From positions 186,001 to 250,000 of the forward strand of contig NW_026605122.1 of assembly GCF_945859705.1 (NCBI RefSeq): DNA of 64,000 bases, given 5' to 3'. Every line of letters starts with the position of its first letter. The stretch's first letter is position 1. Made by a program: the position numbers and the translations under genes. The notes beneath the pieces were generated by a model. That model was given only the letters and a program-made list of their open reading frames with translations. It did no database searches and was not told where the DNA came from. The stretch is from Episyrphus balteatus. Its lineage: Eukaryota; Arthropoda; Insecta; Diptera; Syrphidae. Below are positions 26,626 to 40,300 of the stretch, in pieces.

Positions 26626-29600
26626 GTATGACAACCTATAATAAATTGTATATCGTTGGAAAGCTTTCATCTTCAGCTTTAATTAGATGCCCTAATCATA
26701 TCTCTCAGTTGCTTAGAAAAAAGAATAAAAATTTTTTAATCAATCAGCTGGAGAACAAAAAAAAAAGCTTTAATTTCAGATATTTTTTTCAATTTTTTTT
26801 TTTTTAGACAACCTATAATAAATTGTATATCGTTGGAAAGCTTACATCTTCAGCTTTAATAAGATGCCCTAATCATATATCTCAGTTGCTTAGAAAAAAG
26901 AATAAAAATTTTTTAATCAATCAGCTGCAGAATAAAAAAAAAAGCTTTAATTTCAGATATTTTTTTCAATTTTTTTTTGTATGACAACCTATAATAAATT
27001 GTATATCGTTGAAAAGCTTACATCTTCAGCTTTAATTAGATGCCCTAATCATATCTCTCAGTTGCTTAGAAAAAAGAATAAAAAATTTTTAATCAATCAG
27101 CTGCAGAACAAAAAAAAAAGCTTTAATTTCAGATATTTTTTTCAATTTTTTTTTGTATGAAAACCTATAATAAATTGTATATCGTTGGAAAGCTTTCATC
27201 TTCAGCTTTAATTAAATGCCCTAATCATATCTCTCAGTTGCTTAAAAAAAAGAATAAAAATTTTTTAATCAATCGGCTGGAGAACAAAAAAAAAAGCTTT
27301 AATTTCAGATATTTTTTTCAATTTTTTTTTGTATGACAACCTATAATAAATTGTATATCGTTGGAAAGCTTACATCTTCAGCTTTAATTAGACGCCCTAA
27401 TCATATCTCTCAGTTGCTTAGAAAAAAGAATAAAAATTTTTTAATCAATCAGCTGGAGAACAAAAAAAAAAGCTTTAATTTCAGATATTTTTTTCAATTT
27501 TTTTTTGTATGACAACCTATAATAAATTGTATATCGTTGGAAAGCTTACATCTTCAGCTTTAATAAGATGCCCTAATCATATCTCTCAGTTGCTTAGAAA
27601 AAAGAATAAAAATTTTTTAATCAATCAGCTGGAGAACAAAAAAAAAAGCTTTAATTTCAGATATTTTTTTCAATTTTTTTTTGTATGACAACCTATAATA
27701 AATTGTATATCGTTGGAAAGCTTTCATCTTCAGCTTTAATTAAATACCCTAATCATATCTCTCAGTTGCTTAGAAAAAAGAATAAAAATTTTTTAATCAA
27801 TCAGCTGGAGAACAAAAAAAAAAGCTTTAATTTCAGATATTTTTTTCAATTTTTTTTTGTATGACAACCTATAATAAATTGTATATCGTTGGAAAGCTTA
27901 CATCTTCAGCTTTAATTAGATGCCCTAATCATATCTCTCAGTTGCTTTAAAAAAAGAATAAAAATTTTTTAATCAATCAGCTGCAGAACAAAAAAAAAAG
28001 CTTTAATTTCAGATATTTTTTTCAATTTTATTTTGTATGAAAGCTTACATCTTCAGCTTTAATTAGATGCCCTAATCATATCTCTCAGTTGCTTAGAAAA
28101 AAGAATAAAAATTTTTTAATCAATCAGCTGCAGAACAAAAAAAAAAGCTTTAATTTCAGATATTTTTTTCAATTTTTTTTTGTATGACAACCTATAATAA
28201 ATTGTATATCGTTGGAAAGCTTTCATCTTCAGCTTTAATTAAATGCCCTAATCATATCTCTCAGTTGCTTAGAAAAAAGAACAAAAATTTTTTAATCAAT
28301 CAGCTGGAGAACAAAAAAAAAAGCTTTAATTTCAGATATTTTTTTCAATTTTTTTTTGTATGACAACCTATAATAAATTGTATATCGTTGGAAAGCTTAC
28401 ATCTTCAGCTTTAATTAAATGCCCTAATCATATCTCTCAGTTGCTTAGAAAAAAGAATAAAAATTTTTTAATCAATCAGCTGCAGAACAAAAAAAAAGCT
28501 TTAATTTCAGATATTTTTTTCAATTTTTTTTTGTATGACAACCTATAATAAATTGTATATCGTTGGAAAGCTTACATCTTCAGCTTTAATTAGATGCCCT
28601 AATCATACCTCTCAGTTGCTTAGGAAAAAGAATAAAAATTTTTTAATCAATCAGCTGGAGAACAAAAAAAAAAGCTTTAATTTCAGATATATTTTTCAAT
28701 TTTTTTTTGTATGACAACCTATAATAAATTGTATATTGTTGGAAAGCTTTCATCTTCAGCTTTAATTAAATGCCCTAATCATATCTCTCAGTTGCTTAGA
28801 AAAAAGAATACAAAATTTTTAATCAATCAGCTGGAGAACAAAAAAAAAGCTTTAATTTCAGATATTTTTTTCAATTTTTTTTTTGTATGACAACATATAA
28901 TAAATTGTATATCGTTGGAAAGCTTACATCTTCAGCTTTAATTAAATGCCCTAATCATATCTCTCAGTTGCTTAGAAAAAAGAATAAAAATTTTTTAATC
29001 AATCAGCTGCAGAACAAAAAAAAAGCTTTAATTTCAGATATTTTTTTCAATTTTTTTTTGTATGACAACCTATAATAAATTGTATATCGTTGGAAAGCTT
29101 TCATCTTCAGCTTTAATTAAATGCCCTAATCATATTCTCAGTTGCTTAGAAAAAAGAATAAAATTTTTTGAATCAATCAGCTGCAGAACAAAAAAAAAAG
29201 CTTTAATTTCAGATATTTTTTTCAATTTTTTTTTGTATGACAACCTATAATAAATTGTATATCGTTTGAAAGCTTTCATCTTCAGCTTTAATTAAATGCC
29301 CTAATCATATCTCTCAGTTGCTTAGAAAAAAGAATAAAATTTTTTTAATCAATCAGCTGGAGAACAAAAAAAAAGCTTTAATTTCAGATATTTTTTTCAA
29401 TTTTTTTTTGTATGACAACCTATAATAAATTGTATATCGTTGGAAAGCTTACATCTTCAGCTTTAATTAGATGCCCTAATCATATCTCTCAGTTGCTTAG
29501 AAAAAAGAATAAAAATTTTTTAATCAATCAGCTGCAGAACAAAAAAAAAAGCTTTAATTTCAGATATTTTTTTCAATTTTTTTTTGTATGACAACCTATA

Positions 29601-31870
29601 ATAAATTGTATATCGTTGGAAAGCTTACATCTTCAGCTTAAATTAGATGCCCCAATCATATCTCTCAGTTGCTTAGAAAAAAGAATACAAATTTTTTAAT
29701 CAATCAGCTGGAGAACAAAAAAAAAAAGCTTTAATTTCAGATATTTTTTTCAATTTTTTTTTGTATGACAACCTATAATAAATTGTATATCGTTGGAAAG
29801 CTTTCATTTTCAGCTTTAATTAAATGCCCTTATCATATCTCTCAGTTGCCTAGAAAAAAGAATAAAAATTTTTTAATCAATCAGCTGGAGAACAAAAAAA
29901 AAAAGCTTTTATTTCAGATATTTTTTTCAATTTTTTTTTGTATGACAACCTATAATAAATTGTATATCGTTGGAAAGCTTACATCTTCAGCTTTAATTAG
30001 ATGCCCTAATCATATCTCTCAGTTGCTTCGAAAAAAGAATACAAATTTTTTAATCAATCAGCTGGAGAACAAAAAAAAAAAGCTTTAATTTCAGATATTT
30101 TTTTCAATTTTTTTTTGTATGACAACCTATAATAAATTGTATATCGTTGGAAAGCTTACATCTTCAGCTTTAATTAAATGCCCTAATCATATCTCTCAGT
30201 TGCTTAGAAAAAAGAATACAAATTTTTTAATCAATCAGCTGGAGAACAAAAAAAAAAAGCTTTAATTTCAGATATTTTTTTCAATTTTTTTTGTATGACA
30301 ACCTATAATAAATTGTATATCGTTGGAAAGCTTTCATTTTCAGCTTTAATTAAATGCCCTTATCATATCTCTCAGTTGCCTAGAAAAAAGAATAAAAATT
30401 TTTTAATCAATCAGCTGGAGAACAAAAAAAAAAGCTTTAATTTCAGATATTTTTTTCAATTTTTTTTTGTATGACAACCTATAATAAATTGTATATCGTT
30501 GGAAAGCTTACATCTTCAGCTTTAATTAGATGCCCTAATCATATCTCTTAGTTGCTTAGAAAAAAGAATAAACATTTTTTAATCAATCAGCTGCAGAACA
30601 AAAAAAAAGCTTTAATTTCAGATATTTTTTTCAATTTTTTTTTGTATGACAACCTATAATAAATTGTATATCGTTGGAAAGCTTACATCTTCAGCTTAAA
30701 TAAGATGCCCTTATCATATCTCTCAGTTGCTTAGAAAAAAGAATAAAAATTTTTTAATCAATCAGCTGGAGAACAAAAAAAAAGCTTTAATTTGAGATAT
30801 TTTTTTCAATTTTTTTTTGTATGACAACCTATAATAAATTGTATATCGTTGGAAAGCTTTCATCTTCAGCTTTAATTAAATGCCCTAATCATATCTCTCA
30901 GTTGCTTAGAAAAAAGAATAAAAATTTTTTAATCAATCAGCTGGAGAACAAAAAAAAAGCTTTAATTTCAGATATTTTTTTCATTTTTTTTTTTGTATGA
31001 CAACCTATAATAAATTGTATATCGTTGGAAAGCTTACATCTTCAGCTTTAATTAAATGCCCTAATCATATCTCTCAGTTGCTTAGAAAAAAGAATAAAAA
31101 TTTTTTAATCGATCAGCTGGAGAACAAAAAAAAAGCTTTAATTTCAGATATTTTTTTCAATTTTTTTTTGTATGACAACCTATAATAAATTGTATATCGT
31201 TGAAAAGCTTACATCTTCAGCTTTAATTAGATGCTCTAATCATATCTCTCAGTTGCTTATAAAAAGAATAAAATTTTTTTAATCAATCAGCTGCAGAACA
31301 AAAAAAAAAGCTTTAATTTCAGATATTTTTTTCAATTTTTTTTTGTATGACAACCTATAATAAATTGTATATCGTTGGAAAGCTTTCATCTTCAGCTTTA
31401 ATTAAATGCCCTAATCATATCTCTCAGTTGCTTAGAAAAAAGAATAAAAATTTTTTAATCAATCAGCTGGAGAACAAAAAAAAAGCTTTAATTTCAGATA
31501 TTTTTTTCAATTTTTTTTTGTATGACAACCTATAATAAATTGGATATCGTTGGAAAGCTTACATCTTCAGCTTTAATTAAATGCCCTAATCATATCCATC
31601 AGTTGCTTAGAAAAAAGAATAAAAATTTTTTAATCAATCAGCTGGAGAACAAAAAAAAAAGCTTTAATTACAGATATTTTTTTCAATTTTTTTTTGTACG
31701 ACAATCTATAATAAATTGTATATCGTTGGAAAGCCTTCATCTTCAGCTTTAATTAGATGCCCTAATCATATCTCTCAGTTGCTTAGAAAAAAGAATAAAA
31801 TTTTTTTAATCAATCAGCTGCAGAACAAAAAAAAAGCTTTAATTTCAGATATTTTTTTCAATTTTTTTTT
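26626..31870. repeat. ~5.2 kb higher-order unit, copy 2 (30 monomers)
   Basis: Second copy, directly abutting the first. TTTTTAGACAACC is at 26806, the deletion unit at 28037 and GTACGACAATC at 31696. The few differences seen include CAACATATAAT near 28893, a one-base A-tract change near 30780, and TTACATC instead of TTTCATC near 27371 and 31560. The 5245-bp length corresponds to 30 monomers once the shared 28-bp deletion is added back. So few changes imply a very recent duplication, or an assembly duplication that needs exclusion. Confidence 0.9.
28037..28183. repeat. 147-bp monomer with 28-bp deletion (copy 2)
   Basis: Identical in form to the unit at 22792, including the TTTTATTTTG tract. 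It serves as an anchor showing that the two 5.2-5.4 kb blocks descend from one ancestor and were not independently mutated. Confidence 0.88.
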
Positions 31871-32750
31871 GTATGACAACCTATAATAAATTGTATATCG
31901 TTGGAAAGCTTACATCTTCAGCTTTAATTAGATGTCCTAATCATATCTCTCAGTTGCTTAGAAAAAAGAATAAAAAATTTTTAATCAATCAGCTGCAGAA
32001 CAAAAAAAAGCTTTAATTTCAGATATTTTTTTCAATTTTTTTTTGTATGACAACCTATAATAAATTGTATATCGTTGGAAAGCTTTCATTTTCAGCTTTA
32101 ATTAAATGCCCTAATCATATCTCTCAGTTGCTTAGAAAAAAGAATAAAAATTTTTTAATCAATCAGCTGGAGAACAAAAAAAAAAGCTTTAATTTCAGAT
32201 ATTTTTTTCAATTTTTTTTTGTATGACAACCTATAATAAATTGTATATCGTTGGAAAGCTTACATCTTCAGCTTTAATTAGATGCCCTTATCATATCTCT
32301 CAGTTGCTTAGAAAAAATAATAAAAATTTTTTAATCAATCAGCTGCAGAACAAAAAAAAAAGCTTTAATTTCAGATATTTTTATCAATTTTTTTTTGTAT
32401 GACAACCTATAATAAATTGTATATCGTTGGAAAGCTTTCATCTTCAGCTTTAATTAAATGCCCTAATCATATCTCTCAGTTGCTCAGAAAAAAGAATAAA
32501 AATTTTTTAATCAATCAGCTGGAGAACAAAAAAAAAGCTTTAATTTCAGATATTTTTTTCAATTTTTTTTTTGTATGACAACCTATAATAAATTGTATAT
32601 CGTTGGAAAGCTTACATCTTCAGCTTTAATTCGATGCCCTAATCATATCTCTCAGTTGCTTAGAAAAAAGAATAAACATTTTTTAATCAATCAGCTGCAG
32701 AACAAAAAAAAAGCTTTAATTTCAGATATTTTTTTCAATTTTTTTTTTGT

Positions 32751-33451
32751 ATGACAACCTATAATAAATTGTATATCGTTGGAAAGCTTACATCTTCAGC
32801 TTTAATTCGATGCCCTAATCATATCTCTCAGTTGCTTAGAAAAAAGAATAAACATTTTTTAATCAATCAGCTGCAGAACAAAAAAAAAAGCTTTAATTTC
32901 AGATATTTTTTTAAATTTTTTTTGTATGACAACCTATAATAAATTGTATATCGTTGGAAAGCTTTCATCTTCAGCTTTAATTAGATGCGCTTATCATATC
33001 TCTCAGTTGCTTAGAAAAAAGAATACAAATTTTTTAATCAATCAGCTGCAGAACAAAAAAAAAAGCTTTAATTTCAGATATTTTTTTCAATTTTTTTTTG
33101 TATGACAACCTATAATAAATTGTATATCGTTGGAAAGCTTTCATCTTCAGCTTTAATTAAATGCCCTAATCATATCTCTCAGTTGCTCAGAAAAAAGAAT
33201 AAAAATTTTTTAATCAATCAGCTGGAGAACAAAAAAAAAAGCTTTAATTTCAGATATTTTTTTCAATTTTTTTTTATGACAACCTATAATAAATTGTATA
33301 TCGTTGGAAAGCTTTCATCTTCAGCTTTAATTCGATGCCCTAATCATATCTCTCAATTGCTTAGAAAAAAGAATAAAAATTTTTTAATCAATCAGCTGGA
33401 GAACAAAAAAAAAGCTTTAATTTCAGATATTTTTTTCAATTTTTTTTTTGT
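32751..33451. repeat. tetrameric tandem block, copy 1
   Basis: Four monomers (701 bp) with the order: TTAATTCGATGCC with AATAAACATTTTTT and TTTTTTTAAATTT; GATGCGCTTATC (32987); a CTCAGAAAAAAG unit ending TTTTTATGAC without GTA; and a second TTCGATGCC unit. The same order follows immediately. Confidence 0.85.
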
Positions 33452-34154
33452 ATGACAACCTATAATAAATTGTATATCGTTGGAAAGCTTACATCTTCAG
33501 CTTTAATTCGATGCCCTAATCATATCTCTCAGTTGCTTAGAAAAAAGAATAAACATTTTTTAATCAATCAGCTGCAGAACAAAAAAAAAAGCTTTAATTT
33601 CAGATATTTTTTTAAATTTTTTTTGTATGACAACCTATAATAAATTGTATATCGTTGGAAAGCTTTCATCTTCAGCTTTAATTAGATGCGCTTATCATAT
33701 CTCTCAGTTGCTTAGAAAAAAGAATACAAATTTTTTAATCAATCAGCTGGAGAACAAAAAAAAAAGCTTTAATTTCAGATATTTTTTTCAATTTTTTTTT
33801 GTATGACAACCTATAATAAATTGTATATCGTTGGAAAGCTTACATCTTCAGCTTTAATTAAATGCCCTAATCATATCTCTCAGTTGCTTAGAAAAAAGAA
33901 TAAAAATTTTTTAATCAATCAGCTGGAGAACAAAAAAAAAAGCTTTAATTTCAGATATTTTTTTCAATTTTTTTTTTTATGACAACCTATAATAAATTGT
34001 ATATCGTTGGAAAGCTTTCATCTTCAGCTTTAATTCGATGCCCTAATCATATCTCTCAGTTGCTTAGAAAAAAGAATAAAAATTTTTTAATCAATCAGCT
34101 GGAGAACAAAAAAAAAGCTTTAATTTCAGATATTTTTTTCAATTTTTTTTTTGT
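33452..34154. repeat. tetrameric tandem block, copy 2
   Basis: Second copy of the preceding tetramer. The first unit repeats its TTCGATGCC, AAACATT and TTTAAATTT markers, GATGCGCTTATC recurs at 33687, the third unit again loses GT before ATGAC, and the fourth has TTCGATGCC. The third unit differs (TTACATC instead of TTTCATC; GCTTAGA instead of GCTCAGA). Confidence 0.83.
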
Positions 34155-34857
34155 ATGACAACCTATAATAAATTGTATATCGTTGGAAAGCTTACATCTT
34201 CAGCTTTAATTAGATGCCCTAATCATATCTCTCAGTTGCTTAGAAAAAAGAATAAAAATTTTTTAATCAATCAGCTGCAGAACAAAAAAAAAGCTTTAAT
34301 TTCAGATATTTTTTTCAATTTTTTTTTGTATGACAACCTATAATAAATTGTATATCGTTGGAAAGCTTACATCTTCAGCTTTAATTAGATGCCCTAATCA
34401 TATCTCTCAGTTACTTAGAAAAAAGAATAAACATTTTTTAATCAATCAGCTGGAGAACAAAAAAAAAAAGCTTTAATTTCAGATATTTTTTTCAATTTTT
34501 TTTTGTATGACAACCTATAATAAATTGTATATCGTTGGAAAGCTTACATCTTCAGCTTTAATTAGATGCCCTAATCATATCTCTCAGTTGCTTAGAAAAA
34601 AGAATAAAAATTTTTCAATCAATCAGCTGGAGAACAAAAAAAAAAGCTTTAATTTCAGAAATTTTTTTTAATTTTTTTTTGTATGACAACCTATAATAAA
34701 TTGTATATCGTTGGAAAGCTTTCATCTTCAGCTTTAATTAAATGCCCTAATCATATCTCTCAGTTGCTTAGAAAAAAGAATAAACATTTTTTAATCAATC
34801 AGCTGGAGAACAAAAAAAAAGGTTTAATTTCAGATATTTTTTTCAATTTTTTTTTGT

Positions 34858-35195
34858 ATGACAACCTATAATAAATTGTATATCGTTGGAAAGCTTACAT
34901 CTTCAGCTTTAATTAGATGCCCTAATCATATCTCTCAGTTGCTTAGAAAAAAGAATAAAAATTTTTTAATCAATCAGCTGCAGAACAAAAAAAAAGCTTT
35001 AATTTCAAATATTTTTTTCAATTTTTTTTGTATAAATTGTATATCGTTGGAAAGCTTACATCTTCAGCTTTAATTAGATGTCCTAATCATATCTCTCAGT
35101 TGCTTAGAAAAAAGAATAAAATTTTTTTAATCAATCAGCTGCAGAACAAAAAAAAAAAGCTTTAATTTCAGATATTTTTTTCAATTTTTTTTTGT
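34858..35195. repeat. monomer pair with 12-13 bp deletion
   Basis: Near 35030 the text reads TTTTGTATAAATTGTATATC. The TGACAACCTATAA segment is gone from the unit junction, with TA shared at both breakpoints. The unit that follows is about 164 bp long. Confidence 0.85.
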
Positions 35196-35395
35196 ATGAC
35201 AACCTATAATAAATTGTATATCGTTGGAAAGCTTTCATCTTCAGCTTTATTTAAATGCCCTAATCATATATCTCAGTTGCTTAGAAAAAAGAATAAAAAT
35301 TTTTTAATCAATCAGCTGGAGAACAAAAAAAAAGCTTTAATTTCAGTTATTTTTTTCAATTTTTTTTTGTATGACAACCTCTAATAAATTGTATA

Positions 35396-38300
35396 TCGTT
35401 GGAAAGCTTACATCTTCAGCTTTAATTAGATGCCCTAATCATATCTCTCAGTTGCTTTGAAAAAAAAAAAAAATTTTTTTAATCAATCAGCTGGAGAACA
35501 AAAAAAAAAGCTTTAATTTCAGATATTTTTTTCAATTTTTTTTTGTATGACAACCTATAATAAATTGTATATCGTTGGAAAGCTTACATCTTCAGCTTTA
35601 ATTAGATGCCCTAATCATATCTCTCAGTTGCTTTGAAAAAAAAAAAAATTTTTAATCAATCAGCTGGAGAACAAAAAAAAAAGCTTTAATTTGAGATATT
35701 TTTTTCAATTTTTTTTTGTATGACAACCTATAATAAATTGTATATGGTTGGAAAGCTTTCATCTTCAGCTTTAATTAAATGCCCTAATCATATCTCTCAG
35801 TTGCTTAGAAAAAAGAATAAAAATTTTTTAATCAATCAGCTGGAGAACAAAAAAAAAAGCTTTAATTTCAGATATTTTTTTCAATTTTTTTTTGTATGAC
35901 AACCTATAATAAATTGTATATCGTTGGAAAGCTTACATCTTCAGCTTTAATTAGATGCCCTAATCATATCTCTCAGTTGCTTTGAAAAAAAAAAAAAAAT
36001 TTTGTAATCAATCAGCTGGAGAACAAAAAAAAAAGCTTTAATTTCAGATATTTTTTTCAATTTTTTTTTGTATGACAACCTATAATAAATTGTATATCGT
36101 TGGAAAGCTTTCATCTTCAGCTTTAATTAAATGCCCTAATCATATCTCTCAGTTGCTTAGAAAAAAGAATAAAATTTTTTTAATCAATCAGCTGGAGAAC
36201 AAAAAAAAAAGCTTTAATTTCAGATATTTTTTTCAATTTTTTTTTTGTATGACAACCTATAATAAATTGTATATCGTTGGAAAGCTTACATCTTCAGCTT
36301 TAATTAGATGCCCTAATCATATCTCTCAGTTGCTTTGAAAAAAAAAAAAAATTTTTTAATCAATCAGCTGGAGAACAAAAAAAAAGCTTTAATTTCAGAT
36401 ATTTTTTTCAATTTTTTTTTGTATGACAACCTATAATAAATTGTATATCGTTGGAAAGCTTTCATCTTCAGCTTTAATTAAATGCCCTAATCATATCTCT
36501 CAGTTGCTTAGAAAAAAGAATAAAAATTTTTTAATCAATCAGCCTCAGGACAAAAAAAAAAGCTTTAATTTCAGATATTTTTTTCAATTTTTTTTTGTAT
36601 GACAACCTATAATAAATTGTATATCGTTGGAAAGCTTACAACTTCAGCTTTAATTAAATGCCCTAATCATATCTCTCAGTTGCTTAGAAAAAAGAATAAA
36701 CATTTTTTAATCAATCAGCTGCAGAACAAAAAAAAAGCTTTAATTTCAGATATTTTTTTCAATTTTTTTTTGTATGACAACCTATAATAAATTGTATATC
36801 GTTGGAAAGCTTACATCTTCAGCTTTAATTAAATGCCCTAATCATATCTCTCAGTTGCTTAAAAAAAAGAATAAAAATTTTTTAATCAATCAGCTGGAGA
36901 ACAAAAAAAAAAGCTTTAATTTCAGATATTTTTTTCAATTTTTTTTTGTATGACAACCTATAATAAATTGTATATCGTTGGAAAGCTTACATCTTCAGCT
37001 TTTATTAAATGCCCTAATCATATCTCTCAGTTGCTTAGAAAAAAGAATAAACATTTTTTAATCAATCAGCTGCAGAACAAAAAAAAAGCTTTAATTTCAG
37101 ATATTTTTTTCAATTTTTTTTTGTATGACAACCTATAATAAATTGTATATCGTTGGAAAGCTTACATCTTCAGCTTTAATTAGATGCCCTAATCATATCT
37201 CTCAGTTGCTTTGAAAAAAAAAAAAAAATTTTTTAATCAGTCAGCTGGAGAACAAAAAAAAAGCTTTAATTTCAGATATTTTTTTCAATTTTTTTTTGTA
37301 TGACAACCTATAATAAATTGTATATCGTTGGAAAGCTTTCATCTTCAGCTTTAATTAAATGCCCTAATCATATCTCTCAGTTGCTTAGAAAAAAGAATAA
37401 AATTTTTTTAATCAATCAGCTGGAGAACAAAAAAAAAGCTTTAATTTCAGATATTTTTTTCAATTTTTTTTTGTATGACAACCTATAATAAATTGTATAT
37501 CGTTGGAAAGCTTACATCTTCAGCTTTAATTAGATGCCCTAATCATATCTCTCAGTTGCTTTGAAAAAAAAAAAAAATTTTTTTAATCAATCAGCTGGAG
37601 AACAAAAAAAAAGCTTTAATTTCAGATATTTTTTTCAATTTTTTTTTGTATGACAACCTATAATAAATTGTATATCGTTGGAAAGCTTTCATCTTCAGCT
37701 TTAATTAAATGCCCTAATCATATCTCTCAGTTGCTTAGAAAAAAGAATAAAAATTTTTTAATCAATCAGCTGCAGGACAAAAAAAAAAGCTTTAATTTCA
37801 GATATTTTTTTCAATTTTTTTTTGTATTACAACCTATAATAAATTGTATATCGTTGGAAAGCTTACAACTTCAGCTTTAATTAAATGCCCTAATCATATC
37901 TCTCAGTTGCTTAGAAAAAAGAATAAACATTTTTTAATCAATCAGCTGCAGAACAAAAAAAAAGCTTTAATTTCAGATATTTTTTTCAATTTTTTTTTGT
38001 ATGACAACCTATAATAAATTGTATATCGTTGGAAAGCTTACATCTTCAGCTTTAATTAAATGCCCTAATCATATCTCTCAGTTGCTTAAAAAAAAGAATA
38101 AAAATTTTTTAATCAATCAGCTGGAGAACAAAAAAAAAAAGCTTTAATTTCAGATATTTTTTTCAATTTTTTTTGTATGACAACCTATAATAAATTGTAT
38201 ATCGTTGGAAAGCTTACATCTTCAGCTTTAATTAGATGCCCTAATCATATCTCTCAGTTGCTTTGAAAAAAAAAAAAAAATTTTTTAATCAATCAGCTGA

Positions 38301-40300
38301 AAAAAAAAAAAAAAGCTTTAATTTCAGATATTTTTTTCAATTTTTTTTTGTATGACAACCTATAATAAATTGTATATCGTTGGAAAGCTTTCATCTTCAG
38401 CTTTAATTAGATGCCCTAATCATATCTCTCAGTTGCTTAGAAAAAAGAATAAAAATTTTTTAATCAATCAGCTGCAGAACAAAAAAAAAAGCTTTAATTT
38501 CAGATATTTTTTTCAATTTTTTTTTGTATGACAACCTATAATAAATTGTATATCGTTGGAAAGCTTTCATCTTCAGCTTTAATTAGATGCCCTAATCATA
38601 TCTCTCAGTTGCTTTGAAAAAAAAAAAAAAATTTTTTAATCAATCAGCTGGAGAACAAAAAAAAAGCTTTAATTTCAGATATTTTTTTCAATTTTTTTTT
38701 GTATGACAACCTATAATAAATTGTATATCGTTGGAAAGCTTACAACTTCAGCTTTAATTAAATGCCCTAATCATATCTCTCAGTTGCTTAGAAAAAAGAA
38801 TAAACATTTTTTAATCAATCAGCTGCAGAACAAAAAAAAAGCTTTAATTTCAGATATTTTTTTCAATTTTTTTTTGTATGACAACCTATAATAAATTGTA
38901 TATCGTTGGAAAGCTTACATCTTCAGCTTTAATTAAATGCCCTAATCATATCTCTCAGTTGCTTAAAAAAAAGAATAAAAATTTTTTAATCAATCAGCTG
39001 GAGAACAAAAAAAAAAAGCTTTAATTTCAGATATTTTTTTCAATTTTTTTTGTATGACAACCTATAATAAATTGTATATCGTTGGAAAGCTTACATCTTC
39101 AGCTTTAATTAGATGCCCTAATCATATCTCTCAGTTGCTTTGAAAAAAAAAAAAAAATTTTTTAATCAATCAGCTGGAGAACAAAAAAAAAGCTTTAATT
39201 TCAGATATTTTTTTCAATTTTTTTTTGTATGACAACCTATAATAAATTGTATATCGTTGGAAAGCTTTCATCTTCAGCTTTAATTAGATGCCCTAATCAT
39301 ATCTCTCAGTTGCTTAGAAAAAAGAATAAAAATTTTTTAATCAATCAGCTGCAGAACAAAAAAAAAAGCTTTAATTTCAGATATTTTTTTCAATTTTTTT
39401 TTGTATGACAACCTATAATAAATTGTATATCGTTGGAAAGCTTTCATCTTCAGCTTTAATTAGATGCCCTAATCATATCTCTCAGTTGCTTTGAAAAAAA
39501 AAAAAAAATTTTTTAATCAATCAGCTGGAGAACAAAAAAAAAGCTTTAATTTCAGATATTTTTTTCAATTTTTTTTTGTATGACAACCTATAATAAATTG
39601 TATATCGTTAGAAAGCTTTCATCTTCAGCTTTAATTAGATGCCCTAATCATATCTCTCAGTTGCTTTGAAAAAAAAAAAAAAATTTTTTAATCAATCAGC
39701 TGGAGAACAAAAAAAAAGCTTTAATTTCAGATATTTTTTTCAATTTTTTTTTGTATGACAACCTATAATAAATTGTATATCGTTGGAAAGCTTTCATCTT
39801 CAGCTTTAATTAGATGCCCTAATCATATCTCTCAGTTGCTTTGAAAAAAAAAAAAAAATTTTTTAATCAATCAGCTGGAGAACAAAAAAAAAGCTTTAAT
39901 TTCAGATATTTTTTTCAATTTTTTTTTGTATGACAACCTATAATAAATTGTATATCGTTGGAAAGCTTTCATCTTCAGCTTTAATTAGATGCCCCAATCA
40001 TATCTCTCAGTTGCTTAGAAAAAAGAATAAAAATTTTTTAATCAATCAGCTGCAGAACAAAAAAAAAGCTTTAATTTCAGATATTTTTTTCAATTTTTTT
40101 TTGTATTACAACCTATAATAAATTGTATATCGTTGGAAAGCTTTCATCTTCAGCTTTAATTAGATGCCCTAATCATATCTCTCAGTTGCTTTGAAAAAAA
40201 AAAAAAAATTTTTTAATCAATCAGCTGGAGAACAAAAAAAAAGCTTTAATTTCAGATATTTTTTTCAATTTTTTTTTGTATGACAACCTATAATAAATTG
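35396..40300. repeat. local subfamily with TTTGA(n) box
   Basis: At least thirteen monomers replace GCTTAGAAAAAAGAATAAAAA by GCTTTGA followed by an unbroken A-tract of roughly 12-16 bases. They occur near 35455, 35631, 35981, 36331, 37211, 37560, 38263, 38611, 39139, 39490, 39663, 39840 and 40190. I did not see this form elsewhere, although a GCTTTGAAAAAAGAATAAA intermediate exists near 41422. They are interspersed with ordinary units and with AATAAACATTTTTT units, showing that the change spread by local amplification. Confidence 0.85.
36599..36948. repeat. two-monomer block (CTTACAACTT + GCTTAAAAAAAAG), copy 1 of 3
   Basis: A unit with CTTACAACTTCAGC and AATAAACATT is followed by one with GCTTAAAAAAAAG. 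The same ordered pair recurs near 37864/38087 and 38741/38964. The unit at 36599 reappears at 38703, 2104 bp or twelve monomers later. It is a marker of the local higher-order structure in the TTTGA region. Confidence 0.75.
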
